Source: Cognatishimia sp.
Lineage (GTDB): Bacteria; Pseudomonadota; Alphaproteobacteria; Rhodobacterales; Rhodobacteraceae
Direction: 5' to 3'
Assembly (NCBI GenBank): GCA_013215215.1
Contig: JABSOU010000026.1
Location: 5,632 to 43,632, forward strand
DNA: 38,001 bases
Shown: in pieces, positions 19,830 to 29,198 of the stretch
Layout of the letters: every line of letters starts with the position of its first letter
Position numbering within the stretch: position 1 is the first letter of the stretch
Notes under the pieces: generated by a model
Seen by the model: only the letters and a program-made list of their open reading frames with translations
Told to the model about the DNA's origin: nothing
The model's database searches: none
Position numbers and translations under genes: made by a program

Positions 19830-20753
19830 TTAGTTCAGCGCCGCGGCGACCGCTGCAGCCGCATCGCCACCGTCTTTGGTGGTGACGCCGGCAAGCCAAG
19901 CTTCATAGGCCGCTGGGTTTGCTTTCAGCCAGTCTTCTGCCGCGTCCTCTGGGTCTTCGCCATCGTTGAGGATCGCCGACATGATCTCGTTTTCCATCGC
20001 CAGAGTGAACTTGAGGTTGCCGAGCAGTGCTCCAACGTTCGGACATTCACCAACGTAACCCGCGCGGGTGTTGGTGTAGACAGTCGCACCGCCGAAATCC
20101 GGTCCGAAGTAGTCATCGCCACCGGTCAGATAGCCCATGTCAAAATTGGCGTTCATCGGGTGTGGTTCCCAGCCGAGGAAGACAATCGGCTCGTCCTTGC
20201 GGGACGCGCGGTCCACCTGTGCCAGCATGCCTTGCTCAGAGCTTTCCACGACCTCAAAGCCAGACAGGCCAAAGGCATCAGAGTCGATCATGGATTGGAT
20301 CAGACGGTTGCCGTCGTTGCCCGGCTCGATGCCAAAGATCTTGCCTTCCAGAGCGTCAGACTTCGCGGCAATATCTGCGAAATCATTGATGCCCATGGCT
20401 TTCGCCGCAGCATTCACCGCCAGCGTATATTTCGCGCCTTCGAGGTTCTCGCGCACGGTGTCAACAGTGCCTGCCTCACGATATGGCGCGATGTCGGCTT
20501 CCATGGTTGGCATCCAGTTGCCGAGGAAGACGTCAATGTCTCCGCCCGCCATAGAGGTATAGGTCACAGGCACGGAGAGCACCTTGATGTCGGTCTCGTA
20601 ACCCAGCGCTTCCAGAACAACAGTGGTGGCCGCAGTGGTCGCGGTGATGTCGGTCCAACCTACGTCAGAAAAGGTCACTTCGCCGCAGTCAGCAAATGCT
20701 GCGGATGCGGAGGCCACGAGCGCCAACGCGGAAATAGTTGATTTAAGGGTCAT
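19830..20753 (-). CDS. choX: Choline-binding periplasmic protein
   Basis: A 307-residue substrate-binding protein of the OpuAC/ChoX family. It has a Sec signal peptide (MTLKSTISALALVASASAAFA). The mature protein starts DCGEVTFSDVGWTDITATTA, where the Trp and Asp lie in the first ligand-binding segment typical of ChoX. Further aromatic or acidic ligand segments are VFLGNWMPTMEADI and FLGWEPHPMNANFDM. It is the first gene of the minus-strand choXWV operon and divergent from betI, whose product probably represses both directions when choline is absent. Confidence 0.9.
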   Translation of the reverse strand: MTLKSTISALALVASASAAFADCGEVTFSDVGWTDITATTAATTVVLEALGYETDIKVLSVPVTYTSMAGGDIDVFLGNWMPTMEADIAPYREAGTVDTVRENLEGAKYTLAVNAAAKAMGINDFADIAAKSDALEGKIFGIEPGNDGNRLIQSMIDSDAFGLSGFEVVESSEQGMLAQVDRASRKDEPIVFLGWEPHPMNANFDMGYLTGGDDYFGPDFGGATVYTNTRAGYVGECPNVGALLGNLKFTLAMENEIMSAILNDGEDPEDAAEDWLKANPAAYEAWLAGVTTKDGGDAAAAVAAALN

Positions 20754-20774
20754 CGGGAACTCCCTGATTTTTTA

Positions 20775-20794
20775 TTGATTGACGAGTCAGTTAA
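20775..20794. promoter_or_regulatory. Candidate BetI operator
   Basis: TTGATTGAC (20775-20783) and GTCAGTTAA (20786-20794) form an imperfect inverted repeat (7 of 9 positions symmetric) around a 2-base centre. It is located between divergent choX and betI. BetI binds symmetric sites in bet promoter regions, so this is the likely site. Assignment is from position and symmetry, not a matched consensus. Confidence 0.5.
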
Positions 20795-20859
20795 AAAATA
20801 TTCTTCTGCCTTACGTCAAGATAAAAAACAGGCACGCAAGGGCCTGAGGGAGACGGGAA

Positions 20860-21444
20860 ATGCCAAAGGTTGGAATGGAACCCATCCGCCGCAAGGCCAT
20901 GGTGCAAGCTACGATCGAAGAGATCGGACGGGCGGGCACCTTAGACGTCACTGTCACCCAGATCGCAAAACGGGCAGGTGTTTCGACCGCTTTGGTGCAT
21001 CATTACTTTGGCTCTAAAGAGAAAATCTTCATGGCGGCGATGCGTCATGTCTTGTCGGTCTATGGGGCTGAAGTACGGGGTGCTCTACTGATGTCAGACA
21101 CGCCTCAGCAGCGCGTCGAGGCGATTGTGCGGGCCTCTTTCTCGACAAATAACTTCAAAAAAGAAGTGCTGTCAGCTTGGCTGAATTTCTATGTTGCGGC
21201 GCAGACTTTGCCCGAGGCGCAACGTCTATTAAGGGTCTATCAAAGGCGAATCGTGTCTAATTTGACCTCTTGCCTGCGGCCTATGGTCGGCGCGCGCTCT
21301 CCCGCGGTGGCTCGCCGTTTAGCGGCTTTGATCGACGGAATTTACCTGCGTATGGGGCTGGGTGGCGAGGAGCCAAACGCCAATACAGCGGTTACAATGG
21401 TTCTGGAACTGCTGGAACTTGAACAAAACCGGCAGCTTCACTGA
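20860..21444 (+). CDS. betI: BetI-type TetR-family choline-responsive repressor
   Basis: A 194-residue TetR-family protein closely resembling BetI: MPKVGMEPIRRKAMVQATIEEIG, then the HTH VTQIAKRAGVSTALVHHYFGSKEKIF, and the BetI-like ligand domain segment LSAWLNFYVAAQTLPEAQRLLRVYQRRIVSNL. BetI represses choline uptake and oxidation genes and is released by choline. It is divergent from choXWV. Unusually, no betB (betaine aldehyde dehydrogenase) or betA (choline dehydrogenase) follows it; the next gene is an unrelated sugar kinase on the other strand. Those enzymes must be encoded elsewhere if present. Confidence 0.9.
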   Translation: MPKVGMEPIRRKAMVQATIEEIGRAGTLDVTVTQIAKRAGVSTALVHHYFGSKEKIFMAAMRHVLSVYGAEVRGALLMSDTPQQRVEAIVRASFSTNNFKKEVLSAWLNFYVAAQTLPEAQRLLRVYQRRIVSNLTSCLRPMVGARSPAVARRLAALIDGIYLRMGLGGEEPNANTAVTMVLELLELEQNRQLH

Positions 21445-21494
21445 TGAAGGTCCGGCGGCTCGCCTATCATGCGTTTGAAGTCGCCGTGAGCCCC

Positions 21495-22418
21495 TTAGAG
21501 TTCATGCGCCCATGGCGGGTTTGCCCCCGCGCGTGACACGGTAACAGCGGCGACCTTGGCACCGAACGCAAGCACCTCGTGCATCTGTTCGAGCGACATT
21601 GCCTCCACCGACGATTTGGACAAAAGCCCCAACTGCCCCAGCTTCGCCAAAACACCCGCGTTGAACGTATCGCCCGCCCCGACCGTATCCACGACTTCGG
21701 TAGGCTGGGAAGCAACAGAGACCTCAACACCCCCGGGCAAGAACGCACACGCGCCGTCCTTGCCTAGGGTGACGATGACAACCTTCGGCCCCATCGCCTG
21801 CAAGGCCCGCGCTTGCGCCGATAGCCCTTCGACGTCTGTTACGATCCAATCCAAATCTTCGTCTGACACTTTCACAATGTCAGCGCGCGTAAACATCCCC
21901 GCAAGCCGGTCACGATAACGCGCTTCGTCTTGTATAAACCCCGGACGAATATTGGGATCGATCATGATCAATCGATGATCTGACTCGGCGTCGCACAAGG
22001 CCGCATAGGCGTCCGCCCCTGGCTCACAGGCCAGGCTGATCCCGCCAAAATACATGGCTTTTGTATCGTCCGGCACGCTCGGGATATCTTCGTATTGCAA
22101 CATACGACTGGCGGAATTCTCATCGTAGAACTGATAGGTGGCGTGCCCATCCACGAGCTTTACAAAGGCCAGCGTCGTGGGGCGGTCGCTCTGAACGAAC
22201 ATCGAAGTCTCAACCCCGCTCGCAACCAAACCATCCTGCAGAATTTGCCCGAAGAGATCGCGAGACAGACCCGTCACCATCGCGACGTCAGCGCCTAACC
22301 GCCCAAGGCCAATCGCCGTGTTGTAAATCGCTCCGCCGGCGTGCGGGACGAACCCCTCTCCGGCGTCTGTTTGCGCAGGGATCATGTCGATCAGAGCTTC
22401 ACCACAACACAGGATCAT
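21495..22418 (-). CDS. PfkB-family carbohydrate kinase, fructokinase-like
   Basis: A 307-residue ribokinase/PfkB sugar kinase. The N-terminal MILCCGEALIDMIP, the substrate-lid HAGGAIYNTAIGLGRLG region (PfkB signature 1) and the C-terminal VVDTVGAGDTFNAGVLAKL (signature 2, with catalytic Asp in GAGD) are intact. Closest in my recollection are alphaproteobacterial fructokinases, but other hexoses are possible. It stands alone, convergent with betI, with about 110 bases upstream before the subtilase gene end. It could supply fructose 6-phosphate. Confidence 0.85.
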   Translation of the reverse strand: MILCCGEALIDMIPAQTDAGEGFVPHAGGAIYNTAIGLGRLGADVAMVTGLSRDLFGQILQDGLVASGVETSMFVQSDRPTTLAFVKLVDGHATYQFYDENSASRMLQYEDIPSVPDDTKAMYFGGISLACEPGADAYAALCDAESDHRLIMIDPNIRPGFIQDEARYRDRLAGMFTRADIVKVSDEDLDWIVTDVEGLSAQARALQAMGPKVVIVTLGKDGACAFLPGGVEVSVASQPTEVVDTVGAGDTFNAGVLAKLGQLGLLSKSSVEAMSLEQMHEVLAFGAKVAAVTVSRAGANPPWAHEL

Positions 22419-22526
22419 CGTTTTCTCACCTCACTCAGAAACGCTGCTGTTTGGAGCATGCAACTCGGGTGAACTCAAGATAAAAGGCGAGCCAACAGCC
22501 CGTCTTTCATTGAGCGTGAGATGCGC

Positions 22527-24611
22527 TCAGAAGCTTTTACGATAGCCAAAGAAGACGCCGGACTCTTCCTGACCCGACAAGTGCCCTCGGTTCATCGCAT
22601 GCACGAAAGACAGCATCACATCCGTGTCACGCTCGATTTCGATTTCATAGTCCAACGCGATCTGCAGTTCCCGTTTTGCAGGGGCCAGATCCACAGCGAA
22701 AGTCTGAAGCTGAGACGTGCCGCCGCTGTTGGTCGCGATGGTCAGATCTGTGGTTCCCGAGGTAATCGCAAAGGGTTGGCGCAGTGACAGTTTCAAACGG
22801 TCATTGCGGTCAAACACTTGGGCTTGCGTGTAAGAGATCTCGCTGCTGTTCATAAAGATCGAGCTGGTGGTGCCCTGACCGGGCGCTGCCGCCATTACAG
22901 CGCTAACTTGGAGGTTTGAGGTATCAGAAAGCGCCGATGTCAGCGCCAGTCCCAGCGAAGCCAGATCCTGCCCGTCCTCGTTCTGCCACATCGGCAAGAG
23001 CGCTCCATTGTCCGAGCCAATGCCTGCCTGCCAATCCACAAACCCAAAAGATGTTTTGTGACGTTGTCCAACCGAGAACCCTGCGGTGTCAAAGGATCCT
23101 GACGCCTGTGGCATGTAAGTGGCCACATAGAGATCCCCGAACGAGTTTTGCAGCGTTGGATCGCGCTCAAACAAGGCCGAAGAAAGATGGCGATCGTTTG
23201 TGGTGTAGCCGTGCAAAGAGGCTGATTGCTGCGCGAAGAACCGATTGGGGTTCGCAGCCTGAACAAGGTCTGACGCGTTGATCGTAAAGGCACCTGCAAA
23301 TGAATCGACCGCCAGTAGATCCACATTAGCCAAAGCTTCGCGCACAGCTGCGCCCGCCGCAGAGCCTGACATCACCAATGGCTGACGCGCATCGATTGTT
23401 GTTCCGTTGCCAGAATTCACGGTAATCGTTCCAATGGGCAATAACGCCGCCGCGATATCGATGAACCCGTGACCAAACTCGTTGTCCACGGCACTTTGAT
23501 ACCCATCTGCCAATGTCACAACTTGATCTGTCGAGAAGCCCGTAAAGGTATTGTCCGCCGTCGCAAAAAGGCGCAAGCGAAGCTGGTGCGGTGTCAGAGC
23601 TGGAAAAGCCTCTGCCAAAAGCGCCAAAGCTCCGGATACCACGGGCGCTGCGTAAGATGTCCCAGTTCCAAAGTCATAGCTTGTATTGGACACGCTTGTA
23701 GCACCATGCGACCAAGTCCCATCAGCAGTAATGCACCAAGCGGCAGCTCCTAAACAGGCGGACGAGACTCTCTCGACCGAAGTCACATCATCATTTGTCA
23801 TTGTGGGAATAGCATTGACGACAGCGATCCACCCGTCCTGCAGCTCCGGCACGATAATTGGCAAACCACCCATCAAATCAGTTTGGGTCTCACCATGTGT
23901 GTTGGAAAGGGCAAAGACAACGTTTCCATAGGCTGCATAGTCTCGAAACGCATCAATCAGTTGCTGGCCTGCTGTTCCTGTGAAAATCGCGTTGTAATCT
24001 GAGGTTGTCGCGTAGCGATTGCTAAAACCCCAAGAGTTATTCCAGGCGACAGCTCGTTTGCTCAGGGCCGCAGTTCCGACATTTGTGATGGATTGATAGG
24101 TTGTGGTGTCGCCTATGATCAAATCTGCGCTCGGCGCGATACCGATCATCGAGCCAGAGTTACCAGTGATCACCGACGCCACAAACGTCCCATGCGAATC
24201 CACATTGGTACTTTGGTTTTCGTTGAGTGAGTCTGAGATGGTCTCATGCGTCGTCAAGAAACCTGCATCTGCAATGGCCACCAACTGTCCGCTTCCTGAC
24301 AACCCAGCCGCATGGGCAAAATGGGCACCTGAGTGGCGAATTGGATCGCCGTTAAGGCGCACATCAATTCCAGCGTCAAACACTCGGTTTCCATTGATGT
24401 CTGAATAGTAACTCCCATTGGCAACTTGCACGCTGTAGCGGCTGTTGGCCAATAGATTGGTGGCCGCGGTTTGATAAGCCGACCAGCTTTGAACAAAAAA
24501 GCTGGAAAATGTTGTGTTAGTGGTCGTAGTGCCGCCGTCACCCCCGCCACCGCAAGCACTGAGTGCGACCGCCACTGGCGCGAGCAATGCAAATTTAGAA
24601 ATATTTTTCAT
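22527..24611 (-). CDS. Surface subtilisin-like (S8) protease, lipoprotein with autotransporter-like C-terminus
   Basis: A 694-residue protein. A lipoprotein signal (KFALLAPVAVALSACGGGG, lipidated Cys20) is followed by a linker and an S8 domain at about residues 95-430: Asp115 in VAIADAGF, His140 in DSHGTFVAS, oxyanion Asn in ALSNTHG, and Ser319 in GTGTSYAAPVVSG. The C-terminal 260 residues have alternating beta segments and end in FFGYRKSF, a terminal Phe as in outer-membrane barrels. The layout recalls NalP/AusI-type lipoprotein autotransporter proteases. The start is at ATG 24611; an upstream in-frame ATG at 24689 spoils the signal. Substrate unknown. The catalytic Asp lies in DAG rather than the common D(S/T)G. 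Confidence 0.83.
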   Translation of the reverse strand: MKNISKFALLAPVAVALSACGGGGDGGTTTTNTTFSSFFVQSWSAYQTAATNLLANSRYSVQVANGSYYSDINGNRVFDAGIDVRLNGDPIRHSGAHFAHAAGLSGSGQLVAIADAGFLTTHETISDSLNENQSTNVDSHGTFVASVITGNSGSMIGIAPSADLIIGDTTTYQSITNVGTAALSKRAVAWNNSWGFSNRYATTSDYNAIFTGTAGQQLIDAFRDYAAYGNVVFALSNTHGETQTDLMGGLPIIVPELQDGWIAVVNAIPTMTNDDVTSVERVSSACLGAAAWCITADGTWSHGATSVSNTSYDFGTGTSYAAPVVSGALALLAEAFPALTPHQLRLRLFATADNTFTGFSTDQVVTLADGYQSAVDNEFGHGFIDIAAALLPIGTITVNSGNGTTIDARQPLVMSGSAAGAAVREALANVDLLAVDSFAGAFTINASDLVQAANPNRFFAQQSASLHGYTTNDRHLSSALFERDPTLQNSFGDLYVATYMPQASGSFDTAGFSVGQRHKTSFGFVDWQAGIGSDNGALLPMWQNEDGQDLASLGLALTSALSDTSNLQVSAVMAAAPGQGTTSSIFMNSSEISYTQAQVFDRNDRLKLSLRQPFAITSGTTDLTIATNSGGTSQLQTFAVDLAPAKRELQIALDYEIEIERDTDVMLSFVHAMNRGHLSGQEESGVFFGYRKSF

Positions 24612-24833
24612 ACAAAGTACTTTCGTTGCTGCCTCAGTCGAAGTGGTTCCTTCGATTTTATTTTTGTTAAGTAGTAGAATCCCAACCACCTTTGCCTGTG
24701 CGGTTTAAGTGGGAATTTCACTACCTTACCTCGATGCTCTATGCCATCGTGCCATATGAGCAACCCTTTTGTTAAGATTCACACTCATGACTAGAATTCG
24801 CCAACCCCGGCTCGCGTCTTTGGGGCCTATCTT

Positions 24834-25703
24834 ATGAAGTCCTTGCCCCACCTCTCCTTTCTGCGCTCTTTCGAAGCCGCTGCCCGCCACCTGAGTTTTA
24901 CCTCTGCCGCGGATGAACTGAATTGTACGCAAGCCGCGGTCAGCAATCACGTGCGCAGTCTGGAGGACTACTTGGGACGTCCCCTTTTCGTGCGCCATGC
25001 GCGGTCTTTGACGCTGACGGATGTGGGGCAAGGCTATCTGCCATCAGTGCAGCGCGCTTTACAGGACATCGACCGCGCAACGGCATCATTGATCACGAAA
25101 AACAGCTCGCGCGCGGTGACAGTGTCTTGCCCTGTCAGCCTGACTGAACACTGGATGCCTCAGGTGATGGCGCAGTTTCACGCGCAGCATCCCAAGATCG
25201 AACTTGCTCTTAACAGCACCGTTTGGGCGGACCTGCAGGAGAACGCTAGTGACATCACCATCACCATCGCCCATCAGGATGACGTGGGTGCGCATGATCT
25301 GAAACTGTGGGATGAAAAACTCGTTCTTGTAGCCGCGCCTGACTACCCGACTGTCAGCGTAGAAAAACTGGCCCAAGAGCGCGCGATCCATATCCTTGGT
25401 CGTCCGGAGTATTGGGATGCCATCTGTGCACACCTCGGGATGCCAAAGACCCGCATGCCCGTCGGCTTTCAATGCAATTCGACCACGGCAGCTTTGGAGC
25501 TGGCCGCAGCCGGTGCTGGTGTCGTTGTTGCGCCGAAATCTCTGGCGAAGAAATTCCTGGATCGCGGCGACTTGATCGAGCCAATAGCCGTGGATTGCCC
25601 CAGTCCCTGGACCTATTACGCGACCTTCAAAGACGTGCTGACGCCGTCAGCCAATCTGTTCAAAAACTGGCTGATGACATGCGCGTCGGAAACTAGGCTC
25701 TAA
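24834..25703 (+). CDS. LysR-family regulator (GcvA-like)
   Basis: A 289-residue LTTR. The N-terminal HTH (LSFLRSFEAAARHLSFTSAADELNCTQAAVSNHVRSLEDYLGRPLF) is followed by a periplasmic-binding-type effector domain (VTVSCPVSLTEHWMPQVMAQFHAQHP onward). The HTH and opening are of the GcvA group common in alphaproteobacteria. It is convergent with the FAD/GcvT dehydrogenase gene, overlapping it by 11 bases at the 3' ends, so any control of that gene would act at the distant 28110-28278 spacer. Its 222-base upstream region is shared with the divergent subtilase gene. Confidence 0.88.
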   Translation: MKSLPHLSFLRSFEAAARHLSFTSAADELNCTQAAVSNHVRSLEDYLGRPLFVRHARSLTLTDVGQGYLPSVQRALQDIDRATASLITKNSSRAVTVSCPVSLTEHWMPQVMAQFHAQHPKIELALNSTVWADLQENASDITITIAHQDDVGAHDLKLWDEKLVLVAAPDYPTVSVEKLAQERAIHILGRPEYWDAICAHLGMPKTRMPVGFQCNSTTAALELAAAGAGVVVAPKSLAKKFLDRGDLIEPIAVDCPSPWTYYATFKDVLTPSANLFKNWLMTCASETRL

Positions 25704-28110
25704 GGCGCGCGCCTTTGGGGTCAAAGGCCGGTTGCTCGAGGATCCGCGCTTTGTGCGGCAGCCCTAGGATCATCACCTCAACCTCATCACCCGGACCTGC
25801 AACCTCTGGATTGGCAAAGCCAACCGCCAAGGATTTCCCGACCGTGTAGCCATAGGCCCCAGAAGAAACTCGCCCCACCGACTTGCCATCAGGCGTAAAT
25901 ATCGGCTCGCCTCCGGCAGCATCGGCGTTGTGAGGCGTTTCGATTTCGAAATAGCGCAGCACTTCGCGGGCAGGTTTGTCTTTGACCGCGAGATAGGCGT
26001 CTTTGTGTAGGAAGTCCTTGTCCAGTTTGACCAGCCCATCTAGCCCGACCTCATGCGCCCAATATTCCTGCGAATATTCGCGGGACCAGCTGCCATAGCC
26101 CTTTTCGATCCGCAAAGAGCCCAGCGCGCGGCCGCCAACAGGGCCTCCGTCAAACTCCTTTGCGGCCTCGATTAAGGCGGAATAGAGCCTGATTTGATCA
26201 CTTTCGGCGCAATGCAGCTCCCAGCCCAGATCACCGGTAAAGGACACGCGGATCGCCAGACAAGTGACGCCTGCCACCTCGATGGTCTGGGACCGCATGA
26301 ACCGAAACGCCTCATTTGACAGGTCCGCATTCGTCATCCGCTGCAACATGGCGCGCGACTTTGGACCGGCGATATTGAAGCCCGCGATGCGATCCGTGGC
26401 GATTTCAAACGTCGTGCCTTCGGGCAGATCGACCATCTGGAAGAACCGCTGGTGATAGCGTTCCCCAAGCCCCGAGCCGACCATCATATATTCGTCGCCA
26501 GCGACCTTGGTGATGGTGAAATCGCCGCAGACCCCACCCCGCACGGAAATCATCGGCGTCAGGCAAGAACGCCCCACCTCGGTCGGGATCTTGTTAGCCA
26601 TGAGCTTGTCCAGCCACTCAAACGCCCCCGGCCCCTTGATCACGTAATTGGCGAAGTTCGAGATATCGATGATGCCAACATTGTTGCGCAGCATCTCGCA
26701 TTCGCGGCCCACGGGCTCCCACCAGTTCTGGCGGGTGAAGCTGTTGGTGTCCGACATGCCGGGCTGATCTGCGAACCACAGGGGATGTTCCCACCCGCAG
26801 TTCAGCCCAAAGACCGCGCCCATCTCGCGTTGCATCTCGTAAGCGGGGCGCAGACGTGCCGGACGGCCGGCGCTGCGTTCCTCATTGGGAAAGTGGATCG
26901 CGAACCGGTTGGCATATTGATCCTCAACCCGCGCCTTGGTGAATTTGGCATCCGCCCAATCGCCGAACCGTGCGAGGTCCCAGGCGAACATGTCGTATTG
27001 CGGCTCTCCCTCGATCATCCATTGCGCGGCGAGCAATCCAAGCCCGCCCGATTGGCTAAAGCCCGGAATAATGCCACCTACAAGGAAGTAGTTCTTAAGC
27101 TCCGGCACAGGCCCCCAAAGCGCGCTGGAATCCGGACTCCAGATCATTGGGCCGTTGATCACCCGCTTTACGCCTGCGGTTTCGGCACAGGGCACGCGTT
27201 CAACCGCGCGCATAACGTTCTCCATGATCCGGTCCAAATCATCGGGGAAGAGGTCATGGGCGAAATCCAGAGGCGTGCCCTCTTCGGCCCAGAACCGCAT
27301 GTCCTTCTCATACGCGCCGATCAGGAAGCCATTGCCCTCTTGGCGGAAGTAATACTCCCCATCGCGGTCCGCGATCGAGGGCAAACGACGTCCAATGGCC
27401 GCAACCTCATCAATGGTTTCGGTCACAAAATACTGATGCTCTGTCGGCTGTAGCGGCAATGTCAGCCCCGCCATCGCGGCCACTTCGCGTCCCCAAAGCC
27501 CTGCCGCATTCACCACCCATTGCGTGTGAATGTCGCCCTTTTCTGTGCGCACGATCCAAGAGCCATCGGGCTGCTGCTCCGTGCCAATCACGGGACAGAA
27601 CCGTTCTATCCTGGCCCCCAACGCGCGCGCACCGGCGGCGTAGGCGTGGGTCACGCCTGATGGGTCCACATTGCCACCCTCAGGCTCAAACATTATGCAA
27701 CGCACATCGTCAAACTGCGCGAGCGGATGAAGCTCTTTCGCTTTCTCGCGGCTGATCTCATAGAAATTCAACCCATAGTATTTTGCCTTGGCCTCTTGCA
27801 GCCGCAACTGATGTTCGCGCTCTTGCGTCTGCGCCAGATACAAAGACCCTGGCTGAAACACACCGCACCCCTGCCCGGTCTCCTTCTCAAGCTCCTTATA
27901 AAGGTTCATCGTATAGTGCTGAATGCGCGTGATATTGTTGTTGTCATGCAACCCATGGATCCCCGCCGCCGCGTGCCAGGTCGATCCAGCGGTCAGCTCG
28001 TCACGTTCCAAAAGAACCACATCGGTCCAGCCAAGTTTCGCCAAGTGATAAAGGATCGAGCAACCGACCAGCCCGCCGCCGATGACCACTGCCTGTGCAT
28101 GGGTTTTCAT
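25693..28110 (-). CDS. FAD-dependent dehydrogenase fused to GcvT domain (dimethylglycine/sarcosine dehydrogenase-like)
   Basis: An 805-residue protein. An N-terminal FAD-binding oxidoreductase domain (AVVIGGGLVGCSILYHLA, residues 8-25) carries the motif AGSTWHAAAG; His46 corresponds to the His that binds FAD covalently in dimethylglycine and sarcosine dehydrogenases. An FAO-type linker near residues 375-440 is followed by a GcvT (aminomethyltransferase, folate-binding) domain to about residue 800. Such enzymes demethylate N-methyl amines and pass the one-carbon unit to tetrahydrofolate. The ATG at 28110 is chosen; an in-frame start at 28209 adds 33 atypical residues. With gbcAB it could complete betaine breakdown, but the substrate is unproven. 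Confidence 0.85.
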   Translation of the reverse strand: MKTHAQAVVIGGGLVGCSILYHLAKLGWTDVVLLERDELTAGSTWHAAAGIHGLHDNNNITRIQHYTMNLYKELEKETGQGCGVFQPGSLYLAQTQEREHQLRLQEAKAKYYGLNFYEISREKAKELHPLAQFDDVRCIMFEPEGGNVDPSGVTHAYAAGARALGARIERFCPVIGTEQQPDGSWIVRTEKGDIHTQWVVNAAGLWGREVAAMAGLTLPLQPTEHQYFVTETIDEVAAIGRRLPSIADRDGEYYFRQEGNGFLIGAYEKDMRFWAEEGTPLDFAHDLFPDDLDRIMENVMRAVERVPCAETAGVKRVINGPMIWSPDSSALWGPVPELKNYFLVGGIIPGFSQSGGLGLLAAQWMIEGEPQYDMFAWDLARFGDWADAKFTKARVEDQYANRFAIHFPNEERSAGRPARLRPAYEMQREMGAVFGLNCGWEHPLWFADQPGMSDTNSFTRQNWWEPVGRECEMLRNNVGIIDISNFANYVIKGPGAFEWLDKLMANKIPTEVGRSCLTPMISVRGGVCGDFTITKVAGDEYMMVGSGLGERYHQRFFQMVDLPEGTTFEIATDRIAGFNIAGPKSRAMLQRMTNADLSNEAFRFMRSQTIEVAGVTCLAIRVSFTGDLGWELHCAESDQIRLYSALIEAAKEFDGGPVGGRALGSLRIEKGYGSWSREYSQEYWAHEVGLDGLVKLDKDFLHKDAYLAVKDKPAREVLRYFEIETPHNADAAGGEPIFTPDGKSVGRVSSGAYGYTVGKSLAVGFANPEVAGPGDEVEVMILGLPHKARILEQPAFDPKGARLRA

Positions 28111-28277
28111 GTCAAAATTCCTAAGAGCCCAGAGTTGCCGCCAGCCTAAGCTGCACGCCCGGACAAGACACACAAAATAACTTGGCCCTTTGCCCCTAAA
28201 TTTTCCCATTCACCGATGCGTCACACCGCGATTACACTTTTGGCCGTATCGGGGTGAAAAACAGCGAGGACAGCCCT

Positions 28278-29198
28278 ATGTCACAGTCGATCTTTGACCT
28301 ACCCGGCCGCTTTTGGCGCGGCAATCTGCACACGCATTCCAACTTGTCGGATGGGGCTTTGGATCCGAGCGAAGTCTGTCGAAGGTATAAGGCCGAGGGC
28401 TATGATTTCCTGGCGCTGACGGATCACTTTGTCGGCGAATATAACTATCCGATTGCCGACACCAAGCCGTTCCGAGACGAGGAATTCACCACGATTTTGG
28501 GTGCTGAATTGCATTCCGGCGCCATGGAAAACGGAGAGCTCTAGCACATACTCGCCGTCGGCCTACCCGAGGATTTCGCACCCTCTCATTCGCCTAGTTT
28601 CCACCCCGTCGAGGGTCAGGAAACCGGTCCCGAACTGGCCAAACGGGCCTGGGACGCCGGTGCCTATGTCGCCATCGCCCATCCCGAATGGGGCGGCATG
28701 ACGTTCGCCGACGCCGACAGCATCAAGCACGCGCATGCGGTCGAGATCTATAACCACACCTGCGGCGTCGAATGCGATCGCGCGCATGGCCACTATATGT
28801 TGGACCAGCTTTTAACAGCGGGACGCCGGTTGGACCTCTGCGCAACAGATGACGCGCATTTCAGCGAGCCCGACAGCTTTGGCGGCTGGGTCATGGTCAA
28901 GGCCCAAGAGAACACACCCCAAGCCCTCTTGGAGGCCCTGAAGGCCGGTCACTACTATTCGTCAACTGGTCCCGAGCTGAAAGGCATCACATGGCAGGAT
29001 GATCACGTGGTGATTGAATCCTCTGCGGTCAAAACCGTCATGGTACAGGGAAAAGGGTCGCGATCATTTTGTGTCCACGGCGCGGGCATGACCCGCACCG
29101 GGGTGCCTCTTGAACGCCTGAAAGGATCACCATGGATGCGCGTGACGATTGTGGACGCGGCGGGTAATCGCGCCTGGGCCAATCCTGTCTATCGCTAG
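28278..29198 (+). pseudogene. PHP-domain metal-dependent hydrolase interrupted by an in-frame amber codon
   Basis: One reading frame encodes a PHP-type phosphoesterase of about 305 residues. Metal motifs are GNLHTHSNLSDG, ALTDHF, LGAELHSG, AIAHPEWGG and ATDDAHF. It is split by TAG at 28542-28544, after ENGEL and before HILAVGLPEDFAP. Both sides stay in the same frame and are family-typical, so this is a point change, most simply from a TGG Trp codon, and not a frameshift. The start is ATG 28278, with GAGGA seven bases upstream. The first part alone (88 residues) lacks half the metal site. Explanations are a real nonsense mutation, a base-call error, or suppression. The function of an intact homologue (nucleic acid, phosphate or amide hydrolysis) is unknown. 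Confidence 0.85.

Noticed and set aside
24483-24505. Inverted repeat CCAGCTTT / AAAGCTGG
   Set aside because: It lies inside the coding region of the subtilase lipoprotein near its N-terminus and is explained by codons; no regulatory context.
28698-29198. Second half of the PHP frame as an independent gene
   Set aside because: It lacks the first metal motifs, and the in-frame sequence between the TAG and this ATG is typical PHP protein, so it is the tail of one interrupted gene.
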